Source of the DNA: Arthrobacter echini
GTDB taxonomy: Bacteria; Actinomycetota; Actinomycetes; Actinomycetales; Micrococcaceae
Direction: 5' to 3'
Assembly (NCBI RefSeq): GCF_008107445.1
Contig: NZ_VSLD01000004.1
Location: 1 to 64,000, forward strand
Length of the DNA: 64,000 nt
Shown: positions 1 to 12,259 of the stretch, piece by piece
Layout of the letters: each line of letters opens with the position of its first letter
Numbering within the stretch: the first letter of the stretch is position 1
Translations under genes and position numbers: made by a program
The notes under the pieces: generated by a model
Told to the model about the DNA's origin: nothing
What the model saw: only the letters and a program-made list of their open reading frames with translations
Database searches by the model: none

Positions 1-119
1 GGTTACGGCGGTCATAGCGTGGAGGAAACGCCCGGTCCCATTCCGAACCCGGAAGCTAAGACCCACAGCGCCGATGGTACTGCACCCGAGAGAGTGTGGG
101 AGAGTAGGACACCGCCGGA
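1..119 (+). rRNA. rrf: 5S ribosomal RNA
   Basis: The sequence matches the actinobacterial 5S rRNA: the 5' strand ACGGCGGT (5-12) pairs with ACCGCCGG near 111-118, and the conserved block CCGAACCCGGAAGCTAAG lies between. It is the last gene of an rRNA operon; 16S and 23S lie upstream, outside the window. The exact 5' and 3' ends may differ by one or two bases. Confidence 0.95.
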
Positions 120-130
120 CAACCACATGA

Positions 131-164
131 CGAGGGCCCCCCACCACCAGGTGAGGGGCCCTCG
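131..164 (+). terminator. rRNA operon terminator hairpin
   Basis: A perfect 10-bp stem (CGAGGGCCCC at 131-140 with GGGGCCCTCG at 155-164) encloses an inner CACC/GGTG stem. It lies a few bases after the 5S gene. No long T-tract follows, which is common in high-GC actinobacteria. Confidence 0.85.
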
Positions 165-215
165 CCCATTAACCCCCACACCCGAAACCAAGCGGAGACG
201 CCCGTGATGTCAGGT

Positions 216-232
216 CCACGGCAGCGCCGTGG
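216..232 (+). other. short inverted repeat in leader region
   Basis: CCACGGC (216-222) and GCCGTGG (226-232) form a perfect 7-bp stem with a 3-nt loop, followed by TTCCATTG. It sits between the rRNA terminator and the TPR gene. It could be a second weak terminator or a leader hairpin; nothing decides between these. Confidence 0.4.
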
Positions 233-315
233 TTCCATTGATGGGCGGGACACACAGAATCATAGGGAATGGTCGGCATATCATCGCCGGCTCACGAGGA
301 GAGGACCCCACTGCC

Positions 316-2067
316 ATGACTGAGCAGGACCGTACCGGCGATCAGGATGGGGACGATCGATCCGCGGACGTCGTGGACCTGGGGGCGTCCAAGCCTGTCC
401 GTCGGCACTCGTGGGGGTCCAAGGCGGTCAAGTCCCAGGAGGATTCGGGCAGCCGGCCGGACAACAACCAGCAGCGTTCCGCCCCTCCTTCGAGCGAAGC
501 TCCGGGGAGCGACGCCCACAGTTCGCGGCAAGCTGCGACTCGCGACGATAGGTCGGACGCTCAGGAGCTGCAGGCAGAACGCCCGACATCGGAGGAGCGA
601 TCCGAGCGGACGGCACCAAGGGAGCGCACGGAGCCGGGGGAGCGACCAGAGCGTTCGAGCCCGCAGGGGCGCCAGGACCGTCCCGATACGCGAGGTTCGT
701 CGAACCGTGGAGATCGTTCGGCCGGACAGGATCGGCCGGAGCGTCCGAATGCGCGCGATCGCCCGGAACGCCCGCGGTCCCAGGAGGGGTCCGAGCGAGC
801 GGAGCGACCGCGCAGGCAGGAGCGGTCCGAGCGCCCGGACCGACCTGAGCGCCCCGCGACACGCGAGTACTCGAACCCACGTGAACCACGGGATCGGACT
901 GAGCGCCCGAATCGTCCTTACGGAGCGGGCCGAGAGGATCGACAGGCTCGTCGGGGCCCCCAGGACCCCCAGGACCGTCGTCCGGCCGATCGACAGGGTC
1001 GCAGCACGAGCGGTCCGCGGCGCGACGACGACCGACGGGGCGGTCGCAGGACCGACGCACCCGCCGCTCCGACCGCCCACAACGCCCGTGATCTGCGCAG
1101 CGCGAACCGCCCGGATCGTGAGCGCTCTCCCGAGATCGACGAGGACGTCAAGGGCGATGAGCTCGATCGGGTGACGCGGGCACAGGTCCGCAATCTCGAG
1201 GAGCGCAGCGCCCTCTGGGTGGCCAAGCATCTGGTCATGGCGGGCCGGCTCCTCGACATCGACCCCGAACTGGCCTTCCAGCACGCGCTTGCGGCGAGCC
1301 GCCGAGGCGGCCGACTGGCAGCGGTCAGGGAAGCCGTGGGCCTGACTGCTTACGCGGCCGGCCACTACGGGGAAGCACTCAGGGAGTTCCGGACGTTCCG
1401 CCGGATCAGCGGGTCCAACGTGCATCTCCCGGTGATGGCGGACTGCGAACGCGGGCTCGGGCGTCCTGATCGGGCCCTCGATCTGGCCCGCAGCGAGGAC
1501 GCCGACGCGCTCGACTCCGCCGGGAAGGCGGAGCTCGCCATGGTGGTCTCCGGAGCGAGGACCGACCTGGGGCAGCTCGAGGCCGCAGTGGCGGCGTTGG
1601 AGATCCCGCAACTCGACCTGCACCGGGCGTTCTCCTTCACCCCGCGCCTGTTCCGCGCCTATGCGGCAGCACTCGACGCCGTGGGACGCCAGGACGAATC
1701 CGGGCCCTGGGCCCGCCAGGCCCGCGTGGCGGAGAAGGCACTGGGCCTCGACGACGAACTGGAGCCCGACATCCTCGATCTCGGGGAGGACGAGGACCCC
1801 GAGCCGATGCCGGCACCGAAGGTCGCCGACGTCCTCGGTCCGAAGGCCCAGAGACCGTCGAAGCCCGAGGTAGCTGCGGAGATCCGAGAATATCCGGAAG
1901 TCCGAGAAGATCGGGAGACCCAGCACGACCCGGAGAATGAGCAGGGCCCGGAAAGCGAGAAGGATCCGGAAATACAGGAGAATTCGGCGAGCGAGAAGGA
2001 TCCGGAGACCGAGAGGAACCCGGAGACCCAGGACGCCGCGCATACCGGGGACCATGCTGATGACTGA
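316..2067 (+). CDS. disordered Arg/Glu/Pro-rich protein with C-terminal TPR-like region
   Basis: 583 residues. Residues 1 to about 270 are low complexity, made of Arg, Glu, Pro, Ser and Asp with recurrent ERPER/DRPERP-like units, and are almost certainly disordered. Residues about 285-480 form a helical, Ala/Leu-rich TPR-like domain (LEERSALWVAKHLVMAG, then pairs of helices). The tail from about 520 is a Glu/Pro/Asn repeat (DPETE and ENSASEKDPE units). The ATG at 316 is chosen because AGGAGAGG stands about 11 nt upstream; an in-frame start at 229 has no ribosome site. It is first in the nadK-recN-pyrG gene string and its stop overlaps the next start, matching M. tuberculosis Rv1691 in position. 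Function is unknown; TPR domains mediate protein contacts and the basic-acidic tails could bind RNA or protein, which is speculation. Confidence 0.8.
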   Translation: MTEQDRTGDQDGDDRSADVVDLGASKPVRRHSWGSKAVKSQEDSGSRPDNNQQRSAPPSSEAPGSDAHSSRQAATRDDRSDAQELQAERPTSEERSERTAPRERTEPGERPERSSPQGRQDRPDTRGSSNRGDRSAGQDRPERPNARDRPERPRSQEGSERAERPRRQERSERPDRPERPATREYSNPREPRDRTERPNRPYGAGREDRQARRGPQDPQDRRPADRQGRSTSGPRRDDDRRGGRRTDAPAAPTAHNARDLRSANRPDRERSPEIDEDVKGDELDRVTRAQVRNLEERSALWVAKHLVMAGRLLDIDPELAFQHALAASRRGGRLAAVREAVGLTAYAAGHYGEALREFRTFRRISGSNVHLPVMADCERGLGRPDRALDLARSEDADALDSAGKAELAMVVSGARTDLGQLEAAVAALEIPQLDLHRAFSFTPRLFRAYAAALDAVGRQDESGPWARQARVAEKALGLDDELEPDILDLGEDEDPEPMPAPKVADVLGPKAQRPSKPEVAAEIREYPEVREDRETQHDPENEQGPESEKDPEIQENSASEKDPETERNPETQDAAHTGDHADD

Positions 2068-3049
2068 CCGGCTCATCGACGCCTTCGACGGCGTGCTGTC
2101 CGACCTGGACGGTGTGGTCTACGCCGGGCCGCACGCCATTCCCGGCGCCACGGAGGCCCTGAACAGGCTCGGCGACTACGACAAGGGCCTCGCCTACATC
2201 ACGAACAACGCCTCGCGTTCGGCGGAGCAGGTGGCGGAGCATCTGCGGTCCCTGGGCGCACCGGCCACAGGCGCACAGGTGTTCGGTTCGGCCGTGGCCG
2301 GCGTGGAACTCCTGGCCGGACAGGTGGCGGAAGGATCCAGCGTGCTCGTGGTGGGCAGCGCGACCCTCGCCGACGCCGTCAGGGCCCAGGGTTTCGTCGT
2401 CGTCGATTCGGCGGAGAACGCCCCGGATGCTGTCATCCAGGGCTTCTCACCAACCGTCGGCTGGAAGGATCTAGCGGAGGCGGCCTACGCGATCGCCGCC
2501 GGAGCGGTCTGGGTGGCCACGAACACCGACATGTCCATCCCGCAGGAGCGCGGTATCGCCCCGGGTAACGGCACCCTCGTGGCAGCCGTCAGCTCAGCCA
2601 CCGGCGCCACGCCCCTGGTGGCCGGCAAACCCGAGGCCGCGCTCTTCGAGACTGCGGCCCGCCACTCGGGCCTCGAGCGCGCGCTCGTGGTGGGCGACCG
2701 GCTGGACACCGACATCCTCGGGGGTAATCGTGCAGGCATGGCCACGGTGCTGGTGCTCACGGGCGTGGACTCCGCACGGTCCGCGCTGTCGGCACCGGTG
2801 GACGAGCGACCCACCTTCCTGATCGACGATCTGGGTGACCTGTTCGAGGCCTACCCTGAGATCGCGTCGGTGGACGGTTCCGGCACCTACACCTGCGGAT
2901 CCGCGACGGCCGGGGTGGTCGGGTCGGAGGTGAGCGTGCAGGGCGAGGAGGACGCCGTGGACAGCTGGCGCGCAGCCTGCGCCGCGTGGTGGGCAACCCA
3001 CCCCCGGACAGCGCCGGGGACCGCACCCACCATCAGCTTCACCGCATGA
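2060..3049 (+). CDS. HAD-IIA family sugar/glycolate phosphatase
   Basis: 329 residues. HAD motif I is DLDG (Asp15 nucleophile, Asp17 acid/base), motif II is ITNNAS near 52, the motif III lysine is in AGKPEAA near 190, and motif IV is GDRLDTD near 212. The large cap insert between motifs II and III is typical of HAD-IIA (NagD, AraL and actinobacterial Rv1692-type phosphatases), which act on small phosphorylated metabolites. The start overlaps the upstream stop by 8 nt, implying translational coupling; an alternative ATG lies at 2054. The C-terminal 40 residues add a segment outside the core that reads DSWRAACAAWWATHP. The substrate cannot be read from sequence; phosphoglycolate or glycerol 3-phosphate are the usual candidates. 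Confidence 0.9.
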   Translation: MTDRLIDAFDGVLSDLDGVVYAGPHAIPGATEALNRLGDYDKGLAYITNNASRSAEQVAEHLRSLGAPATGAQVFGSAVAGVELLAGQVAEGSSVLVVGSATLADAVRAQGFVVVDSAENAPDAVIQGFSPTVGWKDLAEAAYAIAAGAVWVATNTDMSIPQERGIAPGNGTLVAAVSSATGATPLVAGKPEAALFETAARHSGLERALVVGDRLDTDILGGNRAGMATVLVLTGVDSARSALSAPVDERPTFLIDDLGDLFEAYPEIASVDGSGTYTCGSATAGVVGSEVSVQGEEDAVDSWRAACAAWWATHPRTAPGTAPTISFTA

Positions 3050-3092
3050 GGCACAGAATTATCCCGCCCCGCCGGTCCGGAGAGCAGCGACC

Positions 3093-3308
3093 ATGACGAT
3101 CAGCCGGACGGATCGAGAAGGCGACGACGACGGCGGTCGCGGAGCGGACGCCGCGCGCGTCGAGGCGATCCTCGCCGCCCTGGGTGAGCTGGACGGCACC
3201 GATGTGGAGGGCCACGCCGAGGTCTATCAGCGGATCCACGATCGACTCGCCGAGGAACTGAATCAGGATCAGGACAGGTCGGCGAACGGTGCGCATGGCT
3301 CGCCTTGA
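3093..3308 (+). CDS. small conserved hypothetical protein between HAD phosphatase and tlyA
   Basis: 71 residues, strongly acidic, with a helical centre (RVEAILAALGELDG, then YQRIHDRLAEELNQ). GGAGAG precedes the ATG by about 9 nt and the 3' end overlaps the tlyA start. A gene of similar size and acidity sits in the same place in mycobacteria (Rv1693, between the phosphatase and tlyA), so it is probably real and co-translated with tlyA. No catalytic motif or membrane segment is seen and the role is unknown. Confidence 0.75.
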   Translation: MTISRTDREGDDDGGRGADAARVEAILAALGELDGTDVEGHAEVYQRIHDRLAEELNQDQDRSANGAHGSP

Positions 3309-4146
3309 CCAGGAGCTGGTGGCGCGCGGCCTCGCCCGATCGCGGTCCCATGCAGCACAGCTGATCGCGGCCGGCAGGGTCCTCCGGGACGGCGCCGTGG
3401 TCGGCAAGCCGGCGCTGGCCATCCGGGCCGACGACGTCCTCGCGGTCGAGGCACGCGGTGAGGAGTACGTCAGCCGTGCCGGCACCAAGCTCGCGGGCGC
3501 CCTCCAGGCCTTCCCCGCGGTGACACCGGAGGGTAGGCGCTGCCTCGACGCAGGAGCCTCCACGGGGGGGTTCACGGACGTCCTCCTCAGGCGCGGTGCC
3601 CGCGAAGTGGTGGCCGTCGACGTGGGGCACGGCCAGCTCGTCCAGCAACTACGGGACGATCCGCGCGTGCAGGTCTTCGAAGGCCTCAATGTCCGCGATC
3701 TGGATGCGACGCACATCGGAGGGAAGGCCCAGCTGACGGTCGCCGATCTGTCCTTCATCTCCCTCCGCCTCGTCATGAGGGCCCTCGCCGCCGCCACGCA
3801 CGCCGACGGGGAGTTGCTCCTCATGGTCAAGCCGCAGTTCGAGGTGGGTAGGGGCGGGATCAACCGCCTCGGCATCGTCACCTCGGCCGCAGCACGCAGG
3901 CGGGCCGTGGCCGGAGTGCTGCGCAGTGCGCTCGGGTGCGGCCTGGACGTCGCGGGCATGGCGCAGAGCGAGCTGCCCGGGCAGGACGGCAACCTCGAGT
4001 ACTTCGTGTGGATGAAGGTGCCCTCCGGCGGATTGGTGCCTAGGATCGAGGGGGACCTGGACCGGCTGACGGAGCAGGCGCTGGCACTCGGCGACCTGTT
4101 CCCGCCGGAACGTACCACGACCGACCAGATGGAGCTTGATGAGTAG
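3295..4146 (+). CDS. tlyA: TlyA family 16S/23S rRNA (cytidine-2'-O)-methyltransferase
   Basis: 283 residues. An N-terminal S4 RNA-binding domain (about 1-60, with RLDQELVARGLARSR) is joined to an FtsJ-like Rossmann methyltransferase. The S-adenosylmethionine loop LDAGASTGGFTD is near residue 84, the VADLSFISLR strand near 152, and the LLMVKPQFE strand with its catalytic-type lysine near 179. In mycobacteria TlyA 2'-O-methylates C1409 of 16S and C1920 of 23S rRNA, and its loss confers capreomycin resistance. ATG 3295 is preferred; an in-frame GTG lies at 3289. The start overlaps the small upstream gene and the stop overlaps nadK by 8 nt, so the four genes look like one transcription unit. Confidence 0.93.
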   Translation: MARLDQELVARGLARSRSHAAQLIAAGRVLRDGAVVGKPALAIRADDVLAVEARGEEYVSRAGTKLAGALQAFPAVTPEGRRCLDAGASTGGFTDVLLRRGAREVVAVDVGHGQLVQQLRDDPRVQVFEGLNVRDLDATHIGGKAQLTVADLSFISLRLVMRALAAATHADGELLLMVKPQFEVGRGGINRLGIVTSAAARRRAVAGVLRSALGCGLDVAGMAQSELPGQDGNLEYFVWMKVPSGGLVPRIEGDLDRLTEQALALGDLFPPERTTTDQMELDE

Positions 4147-5061
4147 ACGAATCCTCGTGCTCGCGCACACCGGCCGACGCAACGCGATCATCGCGTCGCA
4201 GGAAGCCTGCACGCGCCTGATCGATCTCGGTCTCCAGCCCGTCATGCGGCCGGATGAGCTGGCGGACGTCCAGAAGGAGTACGGAACACGCGCCGCATCC
4301 GCCGAGGTGCTCGGGGATGGTGTGCACCTCGGGGACATCGAGCTGGTGATGGTGCTCGGCGGTGACGGGACCATCCTCCGTGCGGCCGAACTCGTGCGTG
4401 AGGCGGACATCCCCCTCCTCGGGGTGAATCTGGGGCACGTGGGTTTCCTCGCCGAGAGTGAGCGGGCGGACCTGGAGGAGACGGTGCGGTGGGTCGCGGA
4501 CCGCAGCTACACGGTGGAGGAGCGCACAACCATCGAGGTGCTGGTGCTCCTCGGCGGCACGGTGCTCGAGCGCAGCTGGGCCCTGAACGAGGCCGCCGTG
4601 GAGAAGGCGAACCGTGAGCGCATGATCGAGGTGGTCATGGAGGTGGATGGCCGGCCCGTGAGCTCCTTCGGGTGCGACGGCGTGGTCCTCGCCACCCCGA
4701 CCGGCTCGACGGCGTACGCCTTCTCCGCGGGCGGTCCCGTCGTCTGGCCCGGGGTGGAGGCACTCCTCATGGTGCCCATCAGCGCCCACGCCCTCTTCGC
4801 CAAACCGCTCGTCGTCGCACCCTCGTCGGTTCTCGCCGTGGAGCTGCTCAGCCGCACCCACGCCGCGGGTGTCCTCTGGTGCGACGGACGCCGCAGTATC
4901 GAGCTGCCGCCCGGGGCGCGCATCGAGGTGCGCCGGTCGGAGCACCCCGTGCGCCTCGCCCGCACCCGGCAGACGCCCTTCTCCGAACGCCTGGTCCGCA
5001 AGTTCGAGTTGCCCATCCAGGGCTGGCGGGGTCCTGTGAAGCCGCAGGGGACGGTGGCGCC

Positions 5062-5065
<4 letters not shown>
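4139..5065 (+). CDS. nadK: ATP/polyphosphate-NAD kinase
   Basis: 308 residues. It phosphorylates NAD+ to NADP+. The family signature GGDGT is at about residues 71-75 in VMVLGGDGTILRAAE, the NEAAVEK segment is near 150, and the TPTGSTAYAFSAGGP loop that binds NAD is near 185. The ATG at 4139 has GGAG just upstream; a TTG at 4136 is possible. The gene overlaps tlyA by 8 nt and its TGA overlaps the recN ATG (ATGA). Length and motifs are complete. Confidence 0.96.
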
Positions 5066-8486
<3,421 letters not shown>

Positions 8487-8490
8487 CGTC

Positions 8491-9168
8491 GTGGCTGCGG
8501 ACGGCGTCGCCCTCGGGGACGAGCAGAGCCCGCGGAAGCTCCTCGGGACCACCACGGTCTACGAGGGGCGGGTGTGGGACGTGGTCAGCGAGACATTCGC
8601 CCTCACCGACGACGGCGAAGCCATCACGCGGGACTTCATCCGGCACCCCGGAGCCGTGGCCGTCCTGGTGCTCGACGACCGGGATCGCGTGCTCCTGCTG
8701 CGCCAGTACCGCCACCCGGTGCGCATGGCGCTGTGGGAGATCCCGGCGGGCCTGCTCGACGAGGAGGGCGAGGACTTCGTCGACGCCGCGGCCCGGGAGC
8801 TCGCCGAGGAGGCCGATCTCACCGCGTCGCAGTGGCACGTCCTGATCGATCTGTTCCTCTCGCCCGGTTCGTCCTCGGAGGCGCTGCGCGTCTATCTCGC
8901 CCGGGGGGTGGGCGAGGTCCCCCTGACCGACCGGCACACCCGCACCCATGAGGAGGCCGAGATCTCCCTCACGTGGGTGGAGTTGGACACCGCCGTCGCC
9001 GCCGTCCTCGAGGGTCGGATCCACAGTCCCTCCGCCGCAGCCGCGATCCTCGCCGCGAAGGTGGGCCGCGACACCGGTTTCACTGATCTGCGCCCGGCGA
9101 CGGCGCCCTGGCCCGAGCATCCCAGCCGGCACGCGTCCTGGCCCCGCGGCGCCGTCCTCGAGGACTGA
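8491..9168 (+). CDS. Nudix hydrolase, ADP-ribose pyrophosphatase type
   Basis: 225 residues. The Nudix box reads [20 protein letters not shown] followed by EADL; the REL-x-EE metal-binding core is intact, with one extra residue between the first Gly and the Glu. I recall the same spacing in the mycobacterial ADP-ribose pyrophosphatase Rv1700, which sits in the same place between pyrG and xerD. The upstream strand [20 protein letters not shown] is typical of ADPR hydrolases. It probably hydrolyses ADP-ribose to AMP and ribose 5-phosphate as housekeeping. GTG start 4 nt after the pyrG stop. Confidence 0.88.
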   Translation: MAADGVALGDEQSPRKLLGTTTVYEGRVWDVVSETFALTDDGEAITRDFIRHPGAVAVLVLDDRDRVLLLRQYRHPVRMALWEIPAGLLDEEGEDFVDAAARELAEEADLTASQWHVLIDLFLSPGSSSEALRVYLARGVGEVPLTDRHTRTHEEAEISLTWVELDTAVAAVLEGRIHSPSAAAAILAAKVGRDTGFTDLRPATAPWPEHPSRHASWPRGAVLED

Positions 9169-9173
9169 GCACC

Positions 9174-10127
9174 ATGTCCGGTACGGAGGCGACCGGCACA
9201 CTGCCATCCCTGGTCGAGGACTACCTGCAGCACATGTCCGTGGAACGCGGCCTGGCGCCCAATACGCTCGAGGCCTATCGGCGGGATCTCCGCCGCTACA
9301 CCGGGTTCCTCGCGGCGCGCGGCATCCACGGGGCCACCGCCATCACGCGTCACGACGTCTCGGCGTTCGCGCAGGCGATCGTCTCGGGCGAGGACGGGCT
9401 CTCGCCCCTGAGCCCGCGGTCCGCCGCGCGTACCGTCGTCGCCGTGCGTGGCGTGCACCGGTTCTGGACGCTCGAGGGAATCACGGAGGGTGATCCGGCA
9501 CGGGACGTGCACCCACCGGCCACAGGACGCCGCCTGCCGAAGGCGATCCCCGTCTCCGAGGTGGTGCGGATCCTCGAGACGGTGGACACGACCACGCCAT
9601 CAGGCCAGCGCGACCGGGCGCTGCTCGAGTTCCTGTACTCCACGGGCGCGAGGATCAGCGAGGCGGTGGGGCTGGACGTCGACGACGTGTCGGTGGACGG
9701 ATCCGCGGAGGGCCCCTCGGTGGTCCGGCTGACAGGGAAGGGATCGAAGCAGCGGCTGGTGCCGGTGGGCTCCTATGCGGCGCGCGCCGTCGACGCCTAT
9801 CTGGTCCGTGGCCGTCCGGCCCTGGCGGCCAAGGGTACCGGTGGGGCGGCGCTGTTCCTCAACATGCGCGGCGGCCGGCTGAGCCGGCAGAGTGCGTGGA
9901 GCATCCTCAGGACGGCCAGTGAGCGGGCCGGCGTGGTGCGTGAGGTCTCACCGCACACGCTCCGGCACTCCTTCGCGACGCACCTGCTCGAGGGCGGGGC
10001 GGATGTGCGGGTGGTCCAGGAACTGCTCGGCCATGCGTCCGTGACCACCACGCAGGTCTACACGCTGGTCACCGCGGACACGCTGCGCGAGGTCTATGCC
10101 GCAGCGCATCCGCGGGCCCACGCCTGA
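9174..10127 (+). CDS. xerD: site-specific tyrosine recombinase XerD
   Basis: 317 residues. It resolves chromosome dimers at dif together with XerC. The N-terminal core-binding domain (about 1-110: [20 protein letters not shown]) precedes the catalytic domain. Catalytic residues visible are Arg160 ([10 protein letters not shown]), His-x-x-Arg at about 261-264 ([16 protein letters not shown]), His287 (LGHASV) and the nucleophile Tyr296 (QVYTLV). The position after pyrG and Nudix is conserved in actinobacteria. Normally parA-scpA-scpB follow closely; here 6.7 kb of propionate genes come between. It is a housekeeping Xer protein, not a phage integrase, judging from length and context. Confidence 0.93.
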   Translation: MSGTEATGTLPSLVEDYLQHMSVERGLAPNTLEAYRRDLRRYTGFLAARGIHGATAITRHDVSAFAQAIVSGEDGLSPLSPRSAARTVVAVRGVHRFWTLEGITEGDPARDVHPPATGRRLPKAIPVSEVVRILETVDTTTPSGQRDRALLEFLYSTGARISEAVGLDVDDVSVDGSAEGPSVVRLTGKGSKQRLVPVGSYAARAVDAYLVRGRPALAAKGTGGAALFLNMRGGRLSRQSAWSILRTASERAGVVREVSPHTLRHSFATHLLEGGADVRVVQELLGHASVTTTQVYTLVTADTLREVYAAAHPRAHA

Positions 10128-10141
10128 GGCGCGGGCGTGGG
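10117..10141. terminator. bidirectional hairpin between xerD and prpC
   Basis: CCCACGCC (10117-10124) pairs perfectly with GGCGTGGG (10134-10141), with a 9-nt loop. It overlaps the end of xerD and lies just beyond the convergent prpC stop. The position suits a shared terminator; there is no T-tract. Confidence 0.55.
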
Positions 10142-10143
10142 TC

Positions 10144-11289
10144 TCAGCCCTGGTCGACGTGGCGCTCGTCAGGTCCGTTGTACAGGCTCAGCGGGCGGAT
10201 CAGGGAGTTCGCTGCGGCCTGCTCCATGATGTGAGCGGTCCACCCCGTGATGCGCGCCGCGATGAACAGCGGCGTGAACATCTCGGTGTCGAAGCCCATC
10301 AGGTGGTACGTGGGACCGGCCGGATAGTCGAGATTGGGCTTGATGTTCTTCGCCTCGCCCATCGCGGTCTCGAGCCCCGAGTAGAGACCGAGGATCTCGT
10401 CGCGGCCGAAGTACTCGATCATGGCATCGAGCGCCGACTTCATGGTCGGCACACGGGAATCGCCGTTCTTGTAGACGCGGTGACCGAAGCCCATGACCTT
10501 CTTCTTGGCGGCGAGGGCCTCCTCCATCCACGCCTTCGCGCGCGCGGCCGCGTCCTCGCGGGACTCGTCCTTCCGGATGCCGATCTCCTCGAACGTGTGC
10601 ATCACGGCCTCGTTCGCCCCGCCGTGGAGCGCGCCCTTGAGCGCGCCGATCGCGCCGGTGACCGCGGAGTGCAGATCCGAGAGGGTGGAGGTGATGACCC
10701 GCGCCGTGAACGTGGAGGCGTTGAAGGAATGCTCCGCGTACAGGACCATCGACACGTCGAAGGCGTGGACCACCTCGGGCGGGGCCTCCTCGCCGAACGT
10801 CATCCAGAGGAAGTTGGCGGAGTAGCCCAGGTCGTCGCGGGGCTCCACGAGCGGCTGCTCCCGGCGTCGGCGCTGGTCGTAGGCCACGACGGCGGGGAAC
10901 GCGGCGAAGAGCGTTGCTGCCTTCTCCATGTTCGCGTCGACCGAGTTGTCGTTCGCGAGCGGATGGCTGGCGCCCAGCACCGAGACGGCGGTGCGAGCCA
11001 CGTCCATGGGGTGCGCGCTCAGGGGCAGGAGATCGATGGCCGCGACCACCTCGTCGGGCAGGCTCCGGTGCGCGCGTTCGAAGGCGTCGAACTCCTTCCG
11101 CTGGGTGGCGTCCGGGAGTTCGCCGTGCCAGAGCAGGTAGGCGACGTCCTCGACGTCGCGGTGCCCGGCCAGCTCCTGAACCGGGTACCCGCGGTACAGG
11201 AGCGAATTGGTGTCGGGGTTGACCTTCGAGACCGCGGTGTAGTCCACCACGACCCCCGCCAGTCCCTTGTGGATCTCTGGTTCCGTCAT
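10144..11289 (-). CDS. prpC: 2-methylcitrate synthase
   Basis: 381 residues. It condenses propionyl-CoA with oxaloacetate to 2-methylcitrate. The citrate synthase fold is clear: KGLAGVVVDYTAVSKV at the N-terminus, the catalytic His in YAEHSFNASTFTAR, the GFGHRVYK His-Arg motif, and the catalytic Asp in MGFDTEMFTPLF. Its context with prpB and prpD separates it from the TCA-cycle enzyme. The ATG is in an ATGA overlap with the prpB stop and has its own AGGAGG site (complement of 11297-11302). It is last in the gntR-prpD-prpB-prpC operon. Confidence 0.95.
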   Translation of the reverse strand: MTEPEIHKGLAGVVVDYTAVSKVNPDTNSLLYRGYPVQELAGHRDVEDVAYLLWHGELPDATQRKEFDAFERAHRSLPDEVVAAIDLLPLSAHPMDVARTAVSVLGASHPLANDNSVDANMEKAATLFAAFPAVVAYDQRRRREQPLVEPRDDLGYSANFLWMTFGEEAPPEVVHAFDVSMVLYAEHSFNASTFTARVITSTLSDLHSAVTGAIGALKGALHGGANEAVMHTFEEIGIRKDESREDAAARAKAWMEEALAAKKKVMGFGHRVYKNGDSRVPTMKSALDAMIEYFGRDEILGLYSGLETAMGEAKNIKPNLDYPAGPTYHLMGFDTEMFTPLFIAARITGWTAHIMEQAAANSLIRPLSLYNGPDERHVDQG

Positions 11290-12248
11290 GATCGGTCCTC
11301 CTGGGTGCTCTGTCCTGCGGCTTCGGGTTCGGATGCGGCCGGCCGGTACCCCTGGGGCACCTCGAAATTGAAGACCGAGGAATCGAACCGGTTGTATCCC
11401 TCGTAGTCCACCAGTTCGTAGAGGCGGCTGCGCGTCTGCATCTGGTCCACGGCCGGTTCCTGCGTGCCGTGGGCCGTGATCGTGTCCAGCGTACGCTCGG
11501 CGGCACCCATCGCACTGCGCAGCAGCGTGACCGGGTAGATGACCAGGTTCACGCCGACCGACTCCAGCTCGTCGACGGTGAACAGCTCGCTCTTGCCGAA
11601 CTCCGTCATGTTCGCGAGGATCGGCACGTCGACGGCGTCCCTGATGGCCCGGAACTCGTCCAGGCTGCGCATCGCCTCGGGGAAGATCGCGTCCGCTCCG
11701 GCCTCCACCAGGGCCCGTGCCCGGTCCTGGGTGGCCTCCAGTGTCTCGGTCCCGCGGATGTCGGTCCGCGCCATGATGAGGAAGTTCGGATCGCGCCGAG
11801 CGTCCGCTGCTGCCCGGATGCGTTTGACCGCCGTGTCGAGATCCACCACGTTCTTGCCGTCGAGGTGACCGCAGCGCTTGGGGTTGAACTGGTCCTCGAT
11901 GTGGCAGCCGGCGAGTCCGGCGTTCTCGAGTTCCTGGACACTGCGGGCCACGTTCATGGGCTCGCCGAAGCCCGTGTCGGCGTCGACGATGCAGGGCAGG
12001 TCGGTCATGCGCGCCATCTGGCCGGCACGCTGGGCGACCTCGGTGAGCGTGGTCAGGCCGATGTCGGGCAGACCGAGATCGGCGGCGAGCACGGCTCCCG
12101 AGATGTAGACCCCGGCGAAGCCCTTGTCGCCGATGAGGCGGGCCGAGAGCGGGTTGAACGCACCGGGGAACTGCTGGATGCGGCCCGAGGCCAGAGACTC
12201 GCGAAGGGTACGGCGCTTCTGTTCGGGTGTGATGGTCGAGTACAGCAT
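11286..12248 (-). CDS. prpB: 2-methylisocitrate lyase
   Basis: 320 residues. It cleaves 2-methylisocitrate to pyruvate and succinate. It belongs to the isocitrate lyase/PEP mutase superfamily: the metal-binding DADTGFG and the active-site loop KRCGH (catalytic Cys in FNPKRCGHLDGK) are present, as are PGAFNPLSARL and MARTDI. The length fits PrpB (about 300) rather than isocitrate lyase (over 420). GGAGGC precedes the ATG by about 7 nt. prpD ends 11 nt upstream and prpC overlaps downstream. Confidence 0.95.
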   Translation of the reverse strand: MLYSTITPEQKRRTLRESLASGRIQQFPGAFNPLSARLIGDKGFAGVYISGAVLAADLGLPDIGLTTLTEVAQRAGQMARMTDLPCIVDADTGFGEPMNVARSVQELENAGLAGCHIEDQFNPKRCGHLDGKNVVDLDTAVKRIRAAADARRDPNFLIMARTDIRGTETLEATQDRARALVEAGADAIFPEAMRSLDEFRAIRDAVDVPILANMTEFGKSELFTVDELESVGVNLVIYPVTLLRSAMGAAERTLDTITAHGTQEPAVDQMQTRSRLYELVDYEGYNRFDSSVFNFEVPQGYRPAASEPEAAGQSTQEDRS

Positions 12249-12259
12249 GTCCGGGCCTC

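Noticed and set aside
292..2076. A 594-codon open frame on the minus strand opposite the TPR gene, and other long overlapping frames there
   Set aside because: High GC and Arg/Pro/Glu-repeat codons leave several frames open; the product is low complexity and the plus-strand gene has a ribosome site, a recognisable C-terminal domain and operon context.
9174..10127. Phage or island integrase
   Set aside because: Length, catalytic residues and position after pyrG and Nudix identify the housekeeping XerD.
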